The notes under the pieces: generated by a model
Told to the model about the DNA's origin: nothing
Database searches by the model: none
What the model saw: only the letters and a program-made list of their open reading frames with translations
Part shown: piece after piece, positions 48,797-58,373 of the stretch
Layout of the letters: each line of letters opens with the position of its first letter
Position numbering within the stretch: position 1 is the first letter of the stretch
Translations under genes and position numbers: made by a program
Origin: JACVRW01 sp963811055
GTDB taxonomy: Bacteria; Actinomycetota; Thermoleophilia; Solirubrobacterales; Thermoleophilaceae
Assembly: GCA_963811055.1 (NCBI GenBank)
Contig: CAWEPQ010000016.1
Location: 1-64,000, forward strand
Direction: 5' to 3'
Length of the DNA: 64,000 nt

Positions 48797-50290
48797 ATGA
48801 GCACGCCGGTCGTGGAAAGCCCCGCAGGGGAGGCCCTGCTCGGAGACGAGAAGACCTGGTCCGGTCGCATCTTCAGCGACGGCTGGGTGGACGCCCCCGA
48901 GTCCATCGAGAGCACCGAGCCCGCCACGGGCGACGTCCTGGGAACCGCCGGCGCCGGCAACGCCGGGAGCGTGGCCAAGGCAGCCGCTTCGGCCGCCCGC
49001 GCTCAGCGCGAGTGGGCCGCCACGCCCTTCACAGAGCGCGCCGCCGTGGTGCGCCGCGCCGCGGACCTGATCGAGCAGCACCGCGAGGAGCTGATCGGCT
49101 GGCTCGTGCGCGAGTCCGGGTCGATCCCCCCGAAGGCCGACAACGAGCTGACGGCCTCGAAGGGCCAGTTCGAGATGGCCGCGGCGCTGATCTCGCATCC
49201 GCTGGGCCAGGTGCTCCCCTCCTTTGTTCCGGGCCGCACCAGCGTGGCCCGGCGCACTCCGCTGGGCGTGGTCGGCGTGATCTGCCCCTGGAACTTCCCG
49301 GTGGTGCTCCCGGCACGCTCGGTGGGCCCGGCGCTGGCGCTCGGCAACGCCGTGATCCTCAAGTCCGACCCCAACACCCCGATCAGCGGCGGGGTGATCA
49401 TGGCGCGGCTGTTCGAGGAGGCCGGGCTTCCCGAGGGCCTGCTGCACGTGCTCGGCGGCGGCGCCGAGGTGGGCCAGGCGCTCTGCGAGGACCCGAACCT
49501 GCGGATGATCTCCTTCACCGGATCGACCGCCACCGGCCGCAAGGTCGGCGAGGCCGCCGGGCGCAACCTCAAGCGCGTGGTGCTCGAACTCGGCGGCAAC
49601 AGCCCGCTCGTGGTGCTCGAGGACGCGGACATCGAGGCCGCCTCGTCCGCGGGCGCGTGGGGCTCGTTCCTCCACCAGGGGCAGATCTGCCTCGCGGTGA
49701 GCCGCCACCTCGTGCACGAGAGCATCGCCGGCGACTACGTGAAGGCGCTGGCCGAGCGGGCGTCGCACCTGCCGGTGGGCAACCCCGCCACCGAGGAGGT
49801 GGCGCTCGGCCCGATCATCAACGAGAAGCAGGTGCAGCGCGTCGCGCGGATCGTGGACGAGAGCGTGTCGCAGGGAGCCAACCTGGTGACCGGCGGGACG
49901 CACGAGAACCTCTTCTTCCAGCCGACCGTGCTGGGCGACGTGACCTCCTCGATGCCCGCCTTCACCGACGAGATCTTCGGCCCCGTGGCGCCGGTGATCA
50001 CATTCAAGGACGACGCCGAGGCGGTGGAGCTCGCCAACGCGACCGACTACGGCCTGGTGGCCGCGGTCCAGTCGGGCTCGCTGCGGCGCGCGGCGGCGGT
50101 GGGCGAGCAGCTCCACGCCGGGATGGTCCACGTGAACGACACGACGATCAACGAGGAGCCGGTGGCGCCGTTCGGCGGCTTCGGCGCGTCGAGCAACGGC
50201 GGCCACTTCGGCGGCGTCGCCAACCTCGAGCTGTGGACCGAGTGGCAGTGGCAGACCTCGCGCGACAAGGCCGAGCCGTTCCCGTTCTAA
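48797..50290 (+). CDS. Aldehyde dehydrogenase, benzaldehyde dehydrogenase-like
   Basis: A 497-residue NAD(P)-dependent aldehyde dehydrogenase. Catalytic Glu264 (VLELGGNSP) and Cys298 (HQGQICLAV), FTGST at 240-244 and CPWNFPVVLPARSVGPALALGNAV are present. The form resembles XylC/BenB-type aromatic aldehyde dehydrogenases. Divergence from the benzoylformate decarboxylase gene suggests it oxidises the benzaldehyde that enzyme makes. It has the strong site AAGGAGAGG before the ATG. Confidence 0.87.
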   Translation: MSTPVVESPAGEALLGDEKTWSGRIFSDGWVDAPESIESTEPATGDVLGTAGAGNAGSVAKAAASAARAQREWAATPFTERAAVVRRAADLIEQHREELIGWLVRESGSIPPKADNELTASKGQFEMAAALISHPLGQVLPSFVPGRTSVARRTPLGVVGVICPWNFPVVLPARSVGPALALGNAVILKSDPNTPISGGVIMARLFEEAGLPEGLLHVLGGGAEVGQALCEDPNLRMISFTGSTATGRKVGEAAGRNLKRVVLELGGNSPLVVLEDADIEAASSAGAWGSFLHQGQICLAVSRHLVHESIAGDYVKALAERASHLPVGNPATEEVALGPIINEKQVQRVARIVDESVSQGANLVTGGTHENLFFQPTVLGDVTSSMPAFTDEIFGPVAPVITFKDDAEAVELANATDYGLVAAVQSGSLRRAAAVGEQLHAGMVHVNDTTINEEPVAPFGGFGASSNGGHFGGVANLELWTEWQWQTSRDKAEPFPF

Positions 50291-50312
50291 GCCTGGCTCG
50301 AAAGCCCCAAGC

Positions 50313-51185
50313 GTGATCGACGTAGACCGCGTCGTCGCGATCGACTTCCACACGCACGCGGAGGTCGCGCGCGACGGCCACGATCCGATGCCGCCCGAGC
50401 TGCGGCAGGCGGCCGAGAGCTACTTCCGCGGCCAGGTGGACCGGCCGACGGCGGACGACGTGGCCGCCTACTACCGCGAGCGCGACATGGCGTGCGTGGT
50501 CTTCACCGTGGACTACGAGAGCAGGAGCGGCCGCGCGCCGGTGTCGAACGAGGAGGTGGCCGAGGCGGCCGCCGCCAACCCCGACGTGATGATCCCGTTC
50601 GCCAGCGTGGACCCCGCACGCAAGGACGCGGCCGAGCGCGCGCGGCGCCTGATCGCGGACCACCACGTGAAGGGCTTCAAGTTCCACCCGAACATCCAGG
50701 CCTTCTTCCCGAACGACCGGATGGCCTACCCGCTATACGAGGTGATCGCAGAGGCCGGCCTGCCGGCGCTCTTCCACACCGGCCACAGCGGCATCGGCTC
50801 GGGCGTTCCGGGTGGCGGCGGTCTGCGACTCAAGTACTCGCAGCCGATCTACGTGGACGACGTGGCGGCCGACTTCCCGGAGATGCCGATCGTGCTCGCG
50901 CACCCCTCGTTCCCGTGGCAGGACGAGGCGCTCTCGATCGCGATGCACAAGCCGGAGGTGTACATCGACCTTTCGGGCTGGTCGCCGAAGTACTTCCCGC
51001 CCCAGCTGGTCCAGTACGCGAACACCGTGCTCAAGAACCAGGTGCTCTTCGGCTCGGACTATCCGATGATCAAGCCGGAGCGATGGCTGAAGGACTTCGA
51101 GCGCCTCGAGATCGACGACGAGGTGCGGCCGCTCATCCTCAAGGAGAATGCGGCTCGCCTGCTCGACCTCAGGAGGGACCAATGA
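50313..51185 (+). CDS. Amidohydrolase 2 family metal-dependent hydrolase
   Basis: A 290-residue ACMSD-superfamily barrel with HTH in VAIDFHTHAEVA, Lys-region GFKFHPNIQAF, His in LFHTGHSG, His in VLAHPSFPW and Asp in LFGSDYPMI. Family members are decarboxylases (ACMSD, resorcylate) or C-C hydrolases. From memory, 4-hydroxyphenyl-beta-ketoacyl-CoA hydrolases of actinobacterial coumarate pathways have this form, which would suit the location. GTG start, 22 bases after the dehydrogenase. Its last codons overlap the peroxiredoxin start. Confidence 0.8.
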   Translation: MIDVDRVVAIDFHTHAEVARDGHDPMPPELRQAAESYFRGQVDRPTADDVAAYYRERDMACVVFTVDYESRSGRAPVSNEEVAEAAAANPDVMIPFASVDPARKDAAERARRLIADHHVKGFKFHPNIQAFFPNDRMAYPLYEVIAEAGLPALFHTGHSGIGSGVPGGGGLRLKYSQPIYVDDVAADFPEMPIVLAHPSFPWQDEALSIAMHKPEVYIDLSGWSPKYFPPQLVQYANTVLKNQVLFGSDYPMIKPERWLKDFERLEIDDEVRPLILKENAARLLDLRRDQ

Positions 51186-51652
51186 TCGAACCCGGCGCCG
51201 AAGCGCCCGCCTTCACGCTCGACAACCAGGACGGGGAGCCCGTGAAGCTCTCGGATCACCGCGGCAAGTGGGTGGTCGTCTACTTCTACCCCAAGGCCGA
51301 CACGCCGGGCTGCACCGCCCAGGCCTGCGGGATCCGCGACCACGCGCGGGACTACGCGGCGGCCAACGCGGTGGTGCTAGGAGTGTCGCCGGACACCGTC
51401 GAGGACCTGCGCGCGTTCGCCGACAAGAACGGGCTGGCGTTCACGTTGCTGTCCGACGTGGGCGGCCACGTGGCCTCCGAGTACGGCGTCTGGGTCGAGA
51501 AGACCTACGGCAAGGCCAAGTGGTGGGGCAACCAGCGCTCGAGCTTTGTCGTGGACCCGGAGGGCAACCTGGCGCGGGTGTTCCCGAAGGTCAAGCCCGC
51601 CGAGCACGACGGGCTGGTGCTCGATGCACTGCGCGAGGCTGCAACGGCGTAG
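51182..51652 (+). CDS. bcp: Peroxiredoxin, thioredoxin-dependent thiol peroxidase (Bcp type)
   Basis: A 156-residue AhpC/TSA-fold peroxidase. Peroxidatic Cys lies in YFYPKADTPGCTAQACGIRD, with a possible resolving Cys five residues later, the atypical 2-Cys Bcp arrangement. GVSPDTVEDLRAFADKNGLAFTLLSD is also typical. It reduces peroxides using thioredoxin in the cytoplasm. ATG start overlaps the amidohydrolase stop and is preceded by GGAGGGACC. Confidence 0.92.
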   Translation: MIEPGAEAPAFTLDNQDGEPVKLSDHRGKWVVVYFYPKADTPGCTAQACGIRDHARDYAAANAVVLGVSPDTVEDLRAFADKNGLAFTLLSDVGGHVASEYGVWVEKTYGKAKWWGNQRSSFVVDPEGNLARVFPKVKPAEHDGLVLDALREAATA

Positions 51653-51661
51653 ATTTCCCTC

Positions 51662-52699
51662 ATGGCCGCCAAGCGCAAGTCGAATGTGATCGCCAGAGCC
51701 GTGGACGGGGACGGAAAGAAGGTGGCGCTGGGTGCGGCTGTGGCGGGTGGAGCCATGGCGGCGGCCAAGCTCGGCTGGGACCGCATCACCTCCGGCGACC
51801 AGCGCCGCTTTCGGCTTCGCGACGAGGAACCGGTGCCCGAGGGGCTCCAGCGCATCGCGGTCGGCCAGATCGACCAGTCGATCGAGGGCCTGGCCGGCGA
51901 GGGCGATGCGGACACCTCAACCGCCATCCACGAGGCGCGCAAGAGCCTGAAGCGCCTGCGCACCGTGGTGCGCCTGGCGCGCGACGAGCTCGGCGACTAC
52001 GTCTACCGGCGCGACAACCGGGCGTTCCGGGATGCCGGCAGGCGCCTGTCCGGCGCCCGCGACAGCCGCGTGCTGCTCGACGCGCTTAGCGACGTGAGCG
52101 AGCGCCACCCCGACAAGGCGCCGCGCGAGGCCCTTCTCCCGTTCAGGCGGATGCTGCTGAGCCAGCACGCGAACGCACAGCGGCGCCTTCAGGCCGACGA
52201 CGCCGCCGCGGAGGTGCTCAGGGAGCTGCGGGAGGTTCGCGCGCGCGTGCCGTACTGGCCGCTCGAGCGCGAGAACATCGAGTCGCTGGCCCCCGGCTTC
52301 GAGCGGATCTACCGGCGCGGCCGCAAGGCCTACCGCAGGGCGCTCAAGGAGCCGAGCACCGAGAACCTGCACGAGCTGCGCAAGCGCACGAAGGACCTCT
52401 GGTACGCGGGGCAGGTGGTGCGCCCGGCCTCGCCCAAGCAACTCAAGGCGATCTCGAAGCGCGCCCAGGAGCTGTCGGAGCTGATCGGCGAGGAGCACGA
52501 CCTGGCCCTGCTGGCGGACAGCGCCGAGGCTCGGCCGGACCGCTTCGGCGACGAGGCGGGGCTCGCGGATCTGCTGAAGGTGATCAAGGGCCGCCGCAAG
52601 CGGCTGCGCCGCAAGGCGCTGAAGCGCGGCGAGACCCTCTTCAAGCAGAAGCCCAAGAAGGTCGCGCGGCTGCTCGAGGGCCCGGCCTCCGCGTCCTGA
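51662..52699 (+). CDS. CHAD domain-containing protein
   Basis: A 345-residue basic, helical protein. The CHAD domain (conserved histidine alpha-helical) covers about residues 85-325, with IHEARKSLKRLRTVVRLAR and NLHELRKRTKDLWYAGQVV carrying the conserved His/Lys/Arg that bind polyphosphate. A hydrophobic Ala/Gly segment near residues 22-36 is too short for a clear membrane helix. CHAD proteins associate with polyphosphate granules. No CYTH triphosphatase domain is attached. Confidence 0.87.
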   Translation: MAAKRKSNVIARAVDGDGKKVALGAAVAGGAMAAAKLGWDRITSGDQRRFRLRDEEPVPEGLQRIAVGQIDQSIEGLAGEGDADTSTAIHEARKSLKRLRTVVRLARDELGDYVYRRDNRAFRDAGRRLSGARDSRVLLDALSDVSERHPDKAPREALLPFRRMLLSQHANAQRRLQADDAAAEVLRELREVRARVPYWPLERENIESLAPGFERIYRRGRKAYRRALKEPSTENLHELRKRTKDLWYAGQVVRPASPKQLKAISKRAQELSELIGEEHDLALLADSAEARPDRFGDEAGLADLLKVIKGRRKRLRRKALKRGETLFKQKPKKVARLLEGPASAS

Positions 52700-54062
52700 G
52701 CGATTCGCGGGACATCTGCTCGTACGGCGCCGCGCGGATCGCGGCGCTGGTGCGCGCGGGTGAGCTCTCGCGCCGCGAGGTGGTGGAGGCGCACGCCGCA
52801 CGGATCGAGGAGGTCAACGGTGCCGTGAACGCGCTGGTGGACCTGCGCCTCGACGAGGCGCTCGCGGAGGCCTCGGCGGCGGACGCCGCGGGCGGCGCGG
52901 GCGGCCCGCTCGACGGGGTGCCGGTGTCGATCAAGGAGAACTTCGACGTGGCGGGGATGCCCACCACGGCCGGCATCCCGTCGCGCGCCGAGCTGGCCCC
53001 GGAGCGCGACGAGCTGAGCGTGCGCCGCCTGCGCGAGGCGGGGGCGATCGTGCTCGGCAAGGGCAACATGCCCGACCTGGCGATCCGCTGGAACACGATC
53101 AGCTCGCTTCACGGCGTCACGCGCAACCCGCGCGACCCCGGGCTGACGGTGGGCGGCTCGTCCGGCGGGGAGGCGGCCGCGGTGGCCGCCGGGATGGTGC
53201 CGCTGGGCCTCGGCTCCGACTACGGCGGCTCGATCCGGGTGCCGGCCACCTGGTGCGGGGTGCTCGGCTTCAGGCCCACGACCGGGATGGTGGCCAAGGC
53301 GCCGGAGCTGGTGCCGCTCGACTTCCCGCCTTCCTACGACCTGATGGCGTCCACGGGGCCGCTGGCGCGCTCGGTCGAGGACCTGGAGCTCGCCTTCCAT
53401 GTGCTTCGGGGGCCCTCCACGCAGGATCCCGCCAGCGTGCCGGTCGAGCCTCCGGACGCCGTCGGGCCGCCGGGTCCGGTGGCGCTGCTGATCGAGGAGA
53501 CCGGCGCCGTGGTGGACCCCGAGGTGGTGGACGCGGTCCGGCGCCAGCGCCGAGGCGCTCCGCTCGGCCGGGTACACCGTCGAGGAGGGCGTGGTGCCGG
53601 ACCTGCGCCGGGCGCCGGAGCTGTTCGCCCAGATCGTGGGCACCGAGCTGATCGAGACGCGCCTGCGGGCGGTGCGCCAGCAGATCGGCGCCAGCGCGCT
53701 CGACCACATCGAATCGCTCTACGGGCAGTTCACGCTCGGGCCCAAGCTCGACCGCTACCTGGCGGCCCTGCACAAGCGGCGCGGGCTGGTGCGCGCGGTG
53801 GCGGCCTGGATGGAGGACTACCCGCTGGTCCTCTGCCCGGTGGCCGGGATGACGGCTCCGGCGCTGGATTACGACGACTTCCTGCCCGCCGAGGGCACCC
53901 GGGAGCTATTCGACCGGATGCGCTGCGTGCTGTGGGTGAACCTGCTCGGACTGCCGGCGGTTGCGCTCGGAAACGGGGCCCAGCTCGTCGGGAAGGCGCT
54001 TCCACGACCGGGACGTGCTGAGCGCCGCCGGTGTCGCGGAAGTGGCTTCGCCTGCCGATTAA
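52696..54062 (+). pseudogene. Amidase (amidase signature family), broken by two frameshifts
   Basis: About 455 residues if restored. The amidase signature is intact in the first part: catalytic Lys in VSIKENF, Ser in GGSSGGEAAAVAAG and SDYGGSIRVPA. The frame shifts near 53545-53552, where EALRSAGYTVEEG resumes in another frame. It shifts again near 53995, after which RFHDRDVLSAAGVAEV leads to TAA at 54060-54062. No ATG/GTG/TTG precedes the conserved DICSYGAARIAAL start; a CTG overlapping the CHAD stop is the best candidate. It is either decayed or two base errors. Confidence 0.75.
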
Positions 54063-54067
54063 CACTT

Positions 54068-55106
54068 GTGGAGCAGTTCACGGAGAGCACCGACCGCACG
54101 AAGCGCCTGATGGTCCAGAGTGCCGCCGCCATCTACGCCGGCGCGGCGTTCGTGAGCATCTTGGAGGATGTTCTGCCCGGCGGCCCGGAGGTCGCGAGCC
54201 TGCCGGGCTTGGCCGCGTTCGGCCTGGTGGGTCTCCTCCTGGCGGTTGGTCCCCGCCTCCCCACCCGGGTGCTCGCGGGCCTCGGCCCGCTCGGAGTCGC
54301 GCTCATCGGATACGCGCTCACGACCACCACCGGTCCGGCAGACTCGGCGGTGCTCTACATCTGGCCGATCCTGTGGGGCGCGTACTTCTTCGGACGGACC
54401 GGAGCCATTCTGCTGGTTGCCTGGATCGGTGTCGTCCACGCAATCGTGCTGATCTCGCTGCCCGACAGCGTCGGCAACCTCGATCGCTGGCTGGACGTCG
54501 ATCGTCACCATGAGCGTCGTGGCAGGCTTCGTGCAGGCGCTGTCGGCGAGCAACCGGAAGCTCCTCGCTCGACTGGCGGCCGAGGCGCGCGTGGATCAGC
54601 TGACGGGCGTGCTCAACCGGCGCGGCTTCGAGGAGCGGCTCCAGGTGGAGCTCGACCGCGCGAGCCGGGAGCAGGCGTACATGGGGATCGCCACGTTTGA
54701 CATCGACCACTTCAAGCTGGTCAACGACGAGTTCGGGCACAAGGTCGGTGACCAGGTGCTCGCCCATCTCGGCGCGGTGCTCGCCTCGATGACCCGCACC
54801 ACGGACGTGGTGGCCAGGACCGGCGGGGAGGAGTTCGTGGCACTGCTTCCGGGCACGGACGTGGCCGGCACGCGGGCGTACGCCGAGCGCGTCCGGGCCG
54901 CTTTCGCCACTCGGACCGGGCTCGATCTACCCGACGTCACGGTCAGCGCGGGCGTCGTCGCCGAGCAGGCGCCGGAGGACGCCGGAGCGCTGCTGCACAG
55001 GTCGGATTCCGCTCTGTACGAGGCCAAGCGGGCCGGCCGGGACAGGACCGTGGTCGCCGGGGAGTTCGCATCCAAGCGTCCCGCCGGGTCGCTCGCCCTC
55101 CGCTAG
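54068..55106 (+). pseudogene. Membrane diguanylate cyclase (GGDEF), frameshifted
   Basis: About 345 residues: an N-terminal module of five or six membrane helices, a short coiled linker (VQALSASNRKLLARLAAEA), and a GGDEF domain. The domain has DQLTGVLNRRGFEE, FDIDHFKLVNDEFGH and the active-site variant GGEEF (RTGGEEFVALL), so the cyclase half appears catalytically complete. The membrane and linker parts are in different frames; the shift is at about 54497-54501, just before IVTMSVVAGF. It would make cyclic di-GMP if the frame is intact in the cell. Confidence 0.75.
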
Positions 55107-55134
55107 CCACAGCCCCGATAAGTAGGCTTTCGCG

Positions 55135-56094
55135 ATGCCCTCAACCGCCGCGAACGGCACCGCCCCCGCCCCTAGAAGGCTTCCCCCGGAGGACTTCGAG
55201 CTCAAGGAGATCGTGCTCCACGGCCACCGTGTGGCCTACCGCTCCGCCGGCAGCGGGCCGGCGATCGTGCTGGTGCACGGCATCACCTCGGACTCCTCCA
55301 CCTGGGAGAAGGCGATGCCCTACCTGGCCACCCGCTTCACCGTGATCGCGCCGGACCTGATCGGGCACGGCGAGTCCGCCAAGCCGCGCGGGGACTACTC
55401 GCTGGGCGCCTACGCCAGCGGCGTGCGCGACCTGATGGTGACCCTCGGGCACGAGAGCGCCACCTTCGTCGGGCACTCGCTCGGCGGCGGGATCGTGATG
55501 CAGCTGGCCTACCAGTTCCCCGAGCGCTGCGAGCGGCTGGTGCTCGTGGACAGCGGCGGTCTGGGCCGCGAGGTGAGCTTTCTGCTGCGCGCCGCCACGC
55601 TGCCGTTCTCGGAGGTGGTGCTGCCGCTGCTGGCGAGCACCCGCCTGCTCGACGCCGGCCGCGCGGTCAGCCGCGTGTTCGGGCGGATCGGCCTCCACGC
55701 CGGCACCGACATGGCCGAGCTCGGCCGCGGCCACGCCTCGCTGTCGGATCCCGAGGCCAGGTCCGCGTTCATCAACACGCTGCGGACGATCGTGGACCCG
55801 CGAGGGCAGCGCGTGAACGCGAGCGACCGCCTCTACCTCGCCGAGAACATCCCGTTCCTGCTGGTCTGGGGAGCGCGCGACCCGATCATCCCGGTGGAGC
55901 ACGGTCTGGCCGCGCACGAGCTGGTGCCCTCCAGCCGGCTCGAGGTCTTCGAGGACTCCGGCCACTTCCCGCACATGGACGACCCGCAGCGCTTCCTCGA
56001 CGTGCTGCTCGACTTCATCGACTCGACCGAGCCCGCCGACGTGGATCCGGAGAACTGGAAGGGCATGCTGAAGACCGGCCGGAGCGTGCGTTGA
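55135..56094 (+). CDS. Alpha/beta fold hydrolase
   Basis: A 319-residue serine hydrolase of the haloalkane dehalogenase/epoxide hydrolase-like group. LVHGITSDSSTWEKAMPYLA, nucleophile GHSLGGGIVMQLAYQFP, acid in LLVWGARDPIIPVEHG and His in EDSGHFPHMDDPQRF are present. The N-terminal 20 residues are Ala/Pro-rich. It overlaps the following VOC gene by a TTGA, so the two are cotranscribed. Substrate unknown. Confidence 0.85.
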   Translation: MPSTAANGTAPAPRRLPPEDFELKEIVLHGHRVAYRSAGSGPAIVLVHGITSDSSTWEKAMPYLATRFTVIAPDLIGHGESAKPRGDYSLGAYASGVRDLMVTLGHESATFVGHSLGGGIVMQLAYQFPERCERLVLVDSGGLGREVSFLLRAATLPFSEVVLPLLASTRLLDAGRAVSRVFGRIGLHAGTDMAELGRGHASLSDPEARSAFINTLRTIVDPRGQRVNASDRLYLAENIPFLLVWGARDPIIPVEHGLAAHELVPSSRLEVFEDSGHFPHMDDPQRFLDVLLDFIDSTEPADVDPENWKGMLKTGRSVR

Positions 56095-56657
56095 GCGGAT
56101 CGGCCAGGCCGGCATCCGGCCTGTTCTCGGACCCCCGCGAGATCAACGAGCTCGGGGACCTGTTCGCCAACATCTGGCAGGTCTGCTGGGTCACCAGGGA
56201 CCTCGACCGCGGAATGGAGCTCCTGCGGGAGCGCTTCGGGATAGAGCACTGCGTGGAGGTGCCGACCGACGGGGCCACTTTTTTGAAGGGTGACGAGCCG
56301 GCCGAATGGAGCGCCAGGGTCGCGATGGGCGCCCGCGGCGGCCCGATCATCGAGCTGATCGAGCCGGTGGCGGGCGAGGTGGACTTCTACCGCGAGTTCC
56401 TGCCGGAGGACGGGTCGGCCGACCTTCGGCTGCACCACCTGGCCACGTTCATGCCACTGGGCGACGAGGCCTGGGCCGCGCTCGGTTCGCTGCTGGCTCG
56501 GCATGGGCTGCAGGTGGACTACACGGTGCTGATCCCGGACCGGGTGCGTGCGGGCTACGTGGACACGCGAGGGCTTTTGGGACATTGGCTCGAGGTCTGC
56601 CAGCTGCAGGCCGACGACATCGAGTTCTTCAGCGGACTGGTGAACGAGAGCGCCTGA
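56091..56657 (+). CDS. VOC superfamily (glyoxalase-like) protein
   Basis: A 188-residue protein starting at TTG over the upstream TGA. WQVCWVTRDLDRGMELLRERFGIEHCVEVP opens a beta-alpha-beta-beta-beta unit and LRLHHLATFM begins the second, with GHWLEVCQLQ at the end: His and Glu at typical metal positions. Members isomerise, open or oxygenate small molecules. No specific reaction can be assigned. Confidence 0.7.
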   Translation: MSGSARPASGLFSDPREINELGDLFANIWQVCWVTRDLDRGMELLRERFGIEHCVEVPTDGATFLKGDEPAEWSARVAMGARGGPIIELIEPVAGEVDFYREFLPEDGSADLRLHHLATFMPLGDEAWAALGSLLARHGLQVDYTVLIPDRVRAGYVDTRGLLGHWLEVCQLQADDIEFFSGLVNESA

Positions 56658-56670
56658 GCCGGGCGCCGCG

Positions 56671-57438
56671 ATGTCCGACGGGATCTCCTACGAGCTCGCC
56701 CGGATCGTTCTGAGCGACGGGGCCGAGACCACCGTCTACCTCGTCAGGCATCCGCTTGCCGACACCTCGGTGCGCGTCCTGCATTTCCCCGAGCCGCAGC
56801 GCCTCGATCACTGGTGCGCCGAGCACAACCAGCCCGAGGCGATGATCGCCGGCTTCTTCGTGCGCGACCCCTGGCGGCCGCTCGGAGAGGTGCGAGCGGC
56901 CGGCGAGCCCGTGGCGTACGAGCCGATCCTCGGGCGCTGGGGTCCCGAGCGCGCGTGCGTGCACAGCGATGGAGGTGTGCGGCTGGCCGCTCGGAAGGAG
57001 CTGCCCGGGGAGCCGCAGGGCGACCTCGTCCAGGCCGGGCCGCTGCTCGTGTCCGGGGGCCAGTCGCTCATGGACGGCGAGGACCGCGAGGGCTTCTCCG
57101 ACGACGCGGAGCAGTTCGACTCCGACATCACGGTTGGCAGGCACCCGCGCTGTGCGCTCGGCCTGAGCGAGACCGAGCTGCTGGCCGTGTGCTGCGACGG
57201 ACGGCGGTCGGGCGTGGACGGCGGACTAACGCTGGGTGAGCTCGCGCGGCTGCTGATCTCGTTCGGCGCGGACGAGGCGATCAACCTGGACGGCGGCGGC
57301 TCAGCGACCCTCGTGCACCGGGGGCACCTGCTCAACCGGCCCTATTCGAACTGGAATCAGCCGGCGCCCGAGTCGCGGCCGATCGTCACGGCGCTGCTGT
57401 TCGACCGTCGGACGGCGCCCGATACCGTTGCCCTGTGA
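56671..57438 (+). CDS. Phosphodiester glycosidase family protein (NAGPA domain)
   Basis: A 255-residue protein. The family motif AINLDGGGSATLVHRGHLLNRP is near residues 205-226, and RCALGLSETELLAVCCDGR precedes it, matching the NAGPA/YceG-like fold that cleaves GlcNAc-1-phosphodiester bonds. Unlike most bacterial relatives it has no signal peptide or wall-binding repeats, so it seems cytoplasmic. The stop overlaps the next gene's GTG. Confidence 0.75.
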   Translation: MSDGISYELARIVLSDGAETTVYLVRHPLADTSVRVLHFPEPQRLDHWCAEHNQPEAMIAGFFVRDPWRPLGEVRAAGEPVAYEPILGRWGPERACVHSDGGVRLAARKELPGEPQGDLVQAGPLLVSGGQSLMDGEDREGFSDDAEQFDSDITVGRHPRCALGLSETELLAVCCDGRRSGVDGGLTLGELARLLISFGADEAINLDGGGSATLVHRGHLLNRPYSNWNQPAPESRPIVTALLFDRRTAPDTVAL

Positions 57439-57740
57439 GCAGCCGGCGAGTGCCTGGTGGGGTCGTGCACAAGCTGCCCGCGGACCTGCGCGGGGCGCTG
57501 ATCACAAACAGCGCGGCGCTCGATGCGTGGAAGGACATCACGCCCTTGGCGCGCAACGAGTTCATCTGCTGGGTCGAGGACGCCAAGCAGCAGAAGACCC
57601 GGGAACGCCGCATTCGCCGAACCCAGGAGGAGCTGGAGGAGGGCCAGCGCCGGCCCTGCTGCTGGGCCGGTTGCCAGCACCGCGAACGGAACGGCACCGA
57701 GGGCCGACCCGGACCACGACCACGGGAAACATCTGAGTAG
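57435..57740 (+). CDS. YdeI/OmpD-associated family protein
   Basis: A 101-residue protein with the compact helical signature LPADLRGALITNSAALDAWKD, TPLARNEFICWVEDAKQQKT and RRIRRTQEELEEGQRRPCCW. The family is found widely, sometimes as a C-terminal domain in proteins linked to bacteriocin tolerance, but its activity is unknown. GTG start overlaps the upstream stop. Confidence 0.75.
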   Translation: MSSRRVPGGVVHKLPADLRGALITNSAALDAWKDITPLARNEFICWVEDAKQQKTRERRIRRTQEELEEGQRRPCCWAGCQHRERNGTEGRPGPRPRETSE

Positions 57741-57765
57741 TCGGGCAACCGTCGATACTTAGGCC

Positions 57766-58341
57766 GTGTCTGGCGGCTCCCTTCGTGCCTCGGATCGCGA
57801 CCGCGAAGACGCCGTGGAGCACCTGCGGAAGCACTGCGTCGATGGCCGGATCACGCTGGACGAATTGGAGGAGCGCCTAGAGGGTGTGATGACCGCCGCG
57901 ACCGTCGCCGACCTGTCCAGGTTCATCTCCGATCTACCCGCACTCCATGCACGGGGCGACCCCGCGCCAGTTGCCACCACCCCAAAGAAGGCCGGACCGG
58001 TCGGCGTGCTGCCCTTCACACACCGCGTTGTCGTTCCAGCGCCACCCGGGGATACGAAGGAACAAGTTCTCAGCACGCTTGCTCCGCGCCTCGCCGACTA
58101 CGGCTATGAACTCGTCAGCCACTCGCCGACTGGAGTGGTGTTCGAGTGCAAGTCGCGTCCACCGTGGACGATCCTCGTTGCGGTCGTGACATTTCCAGTC
58201 GGCTTGGTCGCGCTGGCCGTCAAACGCAATGAGCGTGTCGTGATCTCGCTTGAACCACGCTCAACTAACAGCACGGACATGGTCGTCCACGGGAACGCTC
58301 CGCGGCGTGTACGCAAGGCGTTCCTAGGCCTGACGTTCTAG
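57766..58341 (+). CDS. DUF1707 SHOCT-like domain protein
   Basis: A 191-residue protein. The N-terminal DUF1707 motif (RASDRDREDAVEHLRKHCVDGRITLDELEERL) covers about residues 7-55 and is typical of actinobacterial membrane-associated proteins. The second half has a mixed domain (LSTLAPRLADYGYELVSHSP) and one hydrophobic segment (WTILVAVVTFPVGLVALAV). GTG start. Codon use here is somewhat less GC-biased than in its neighbours. Confidence 0.78.
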   Translation: MSGGSLRASDRDREDAVEHLRKHCVDGRITLDELEERLEGVMTAATVADLSRFISDLPALHARGDPAPVATTPKKAGPVGVLPFTHRVVVPAPPGDTKEQVLSTLAPRLADYGYELVSHSPTGVVFECKSRPPWTILVAVVTFPVGLVALAVKRNERVVISLEPRSTNSTDMVVHGNAPRRVRKAFLGLTF

Positions 58342-58373
58342 CTGGACGTTGACCAACGTCAACCGCTGCCCGC

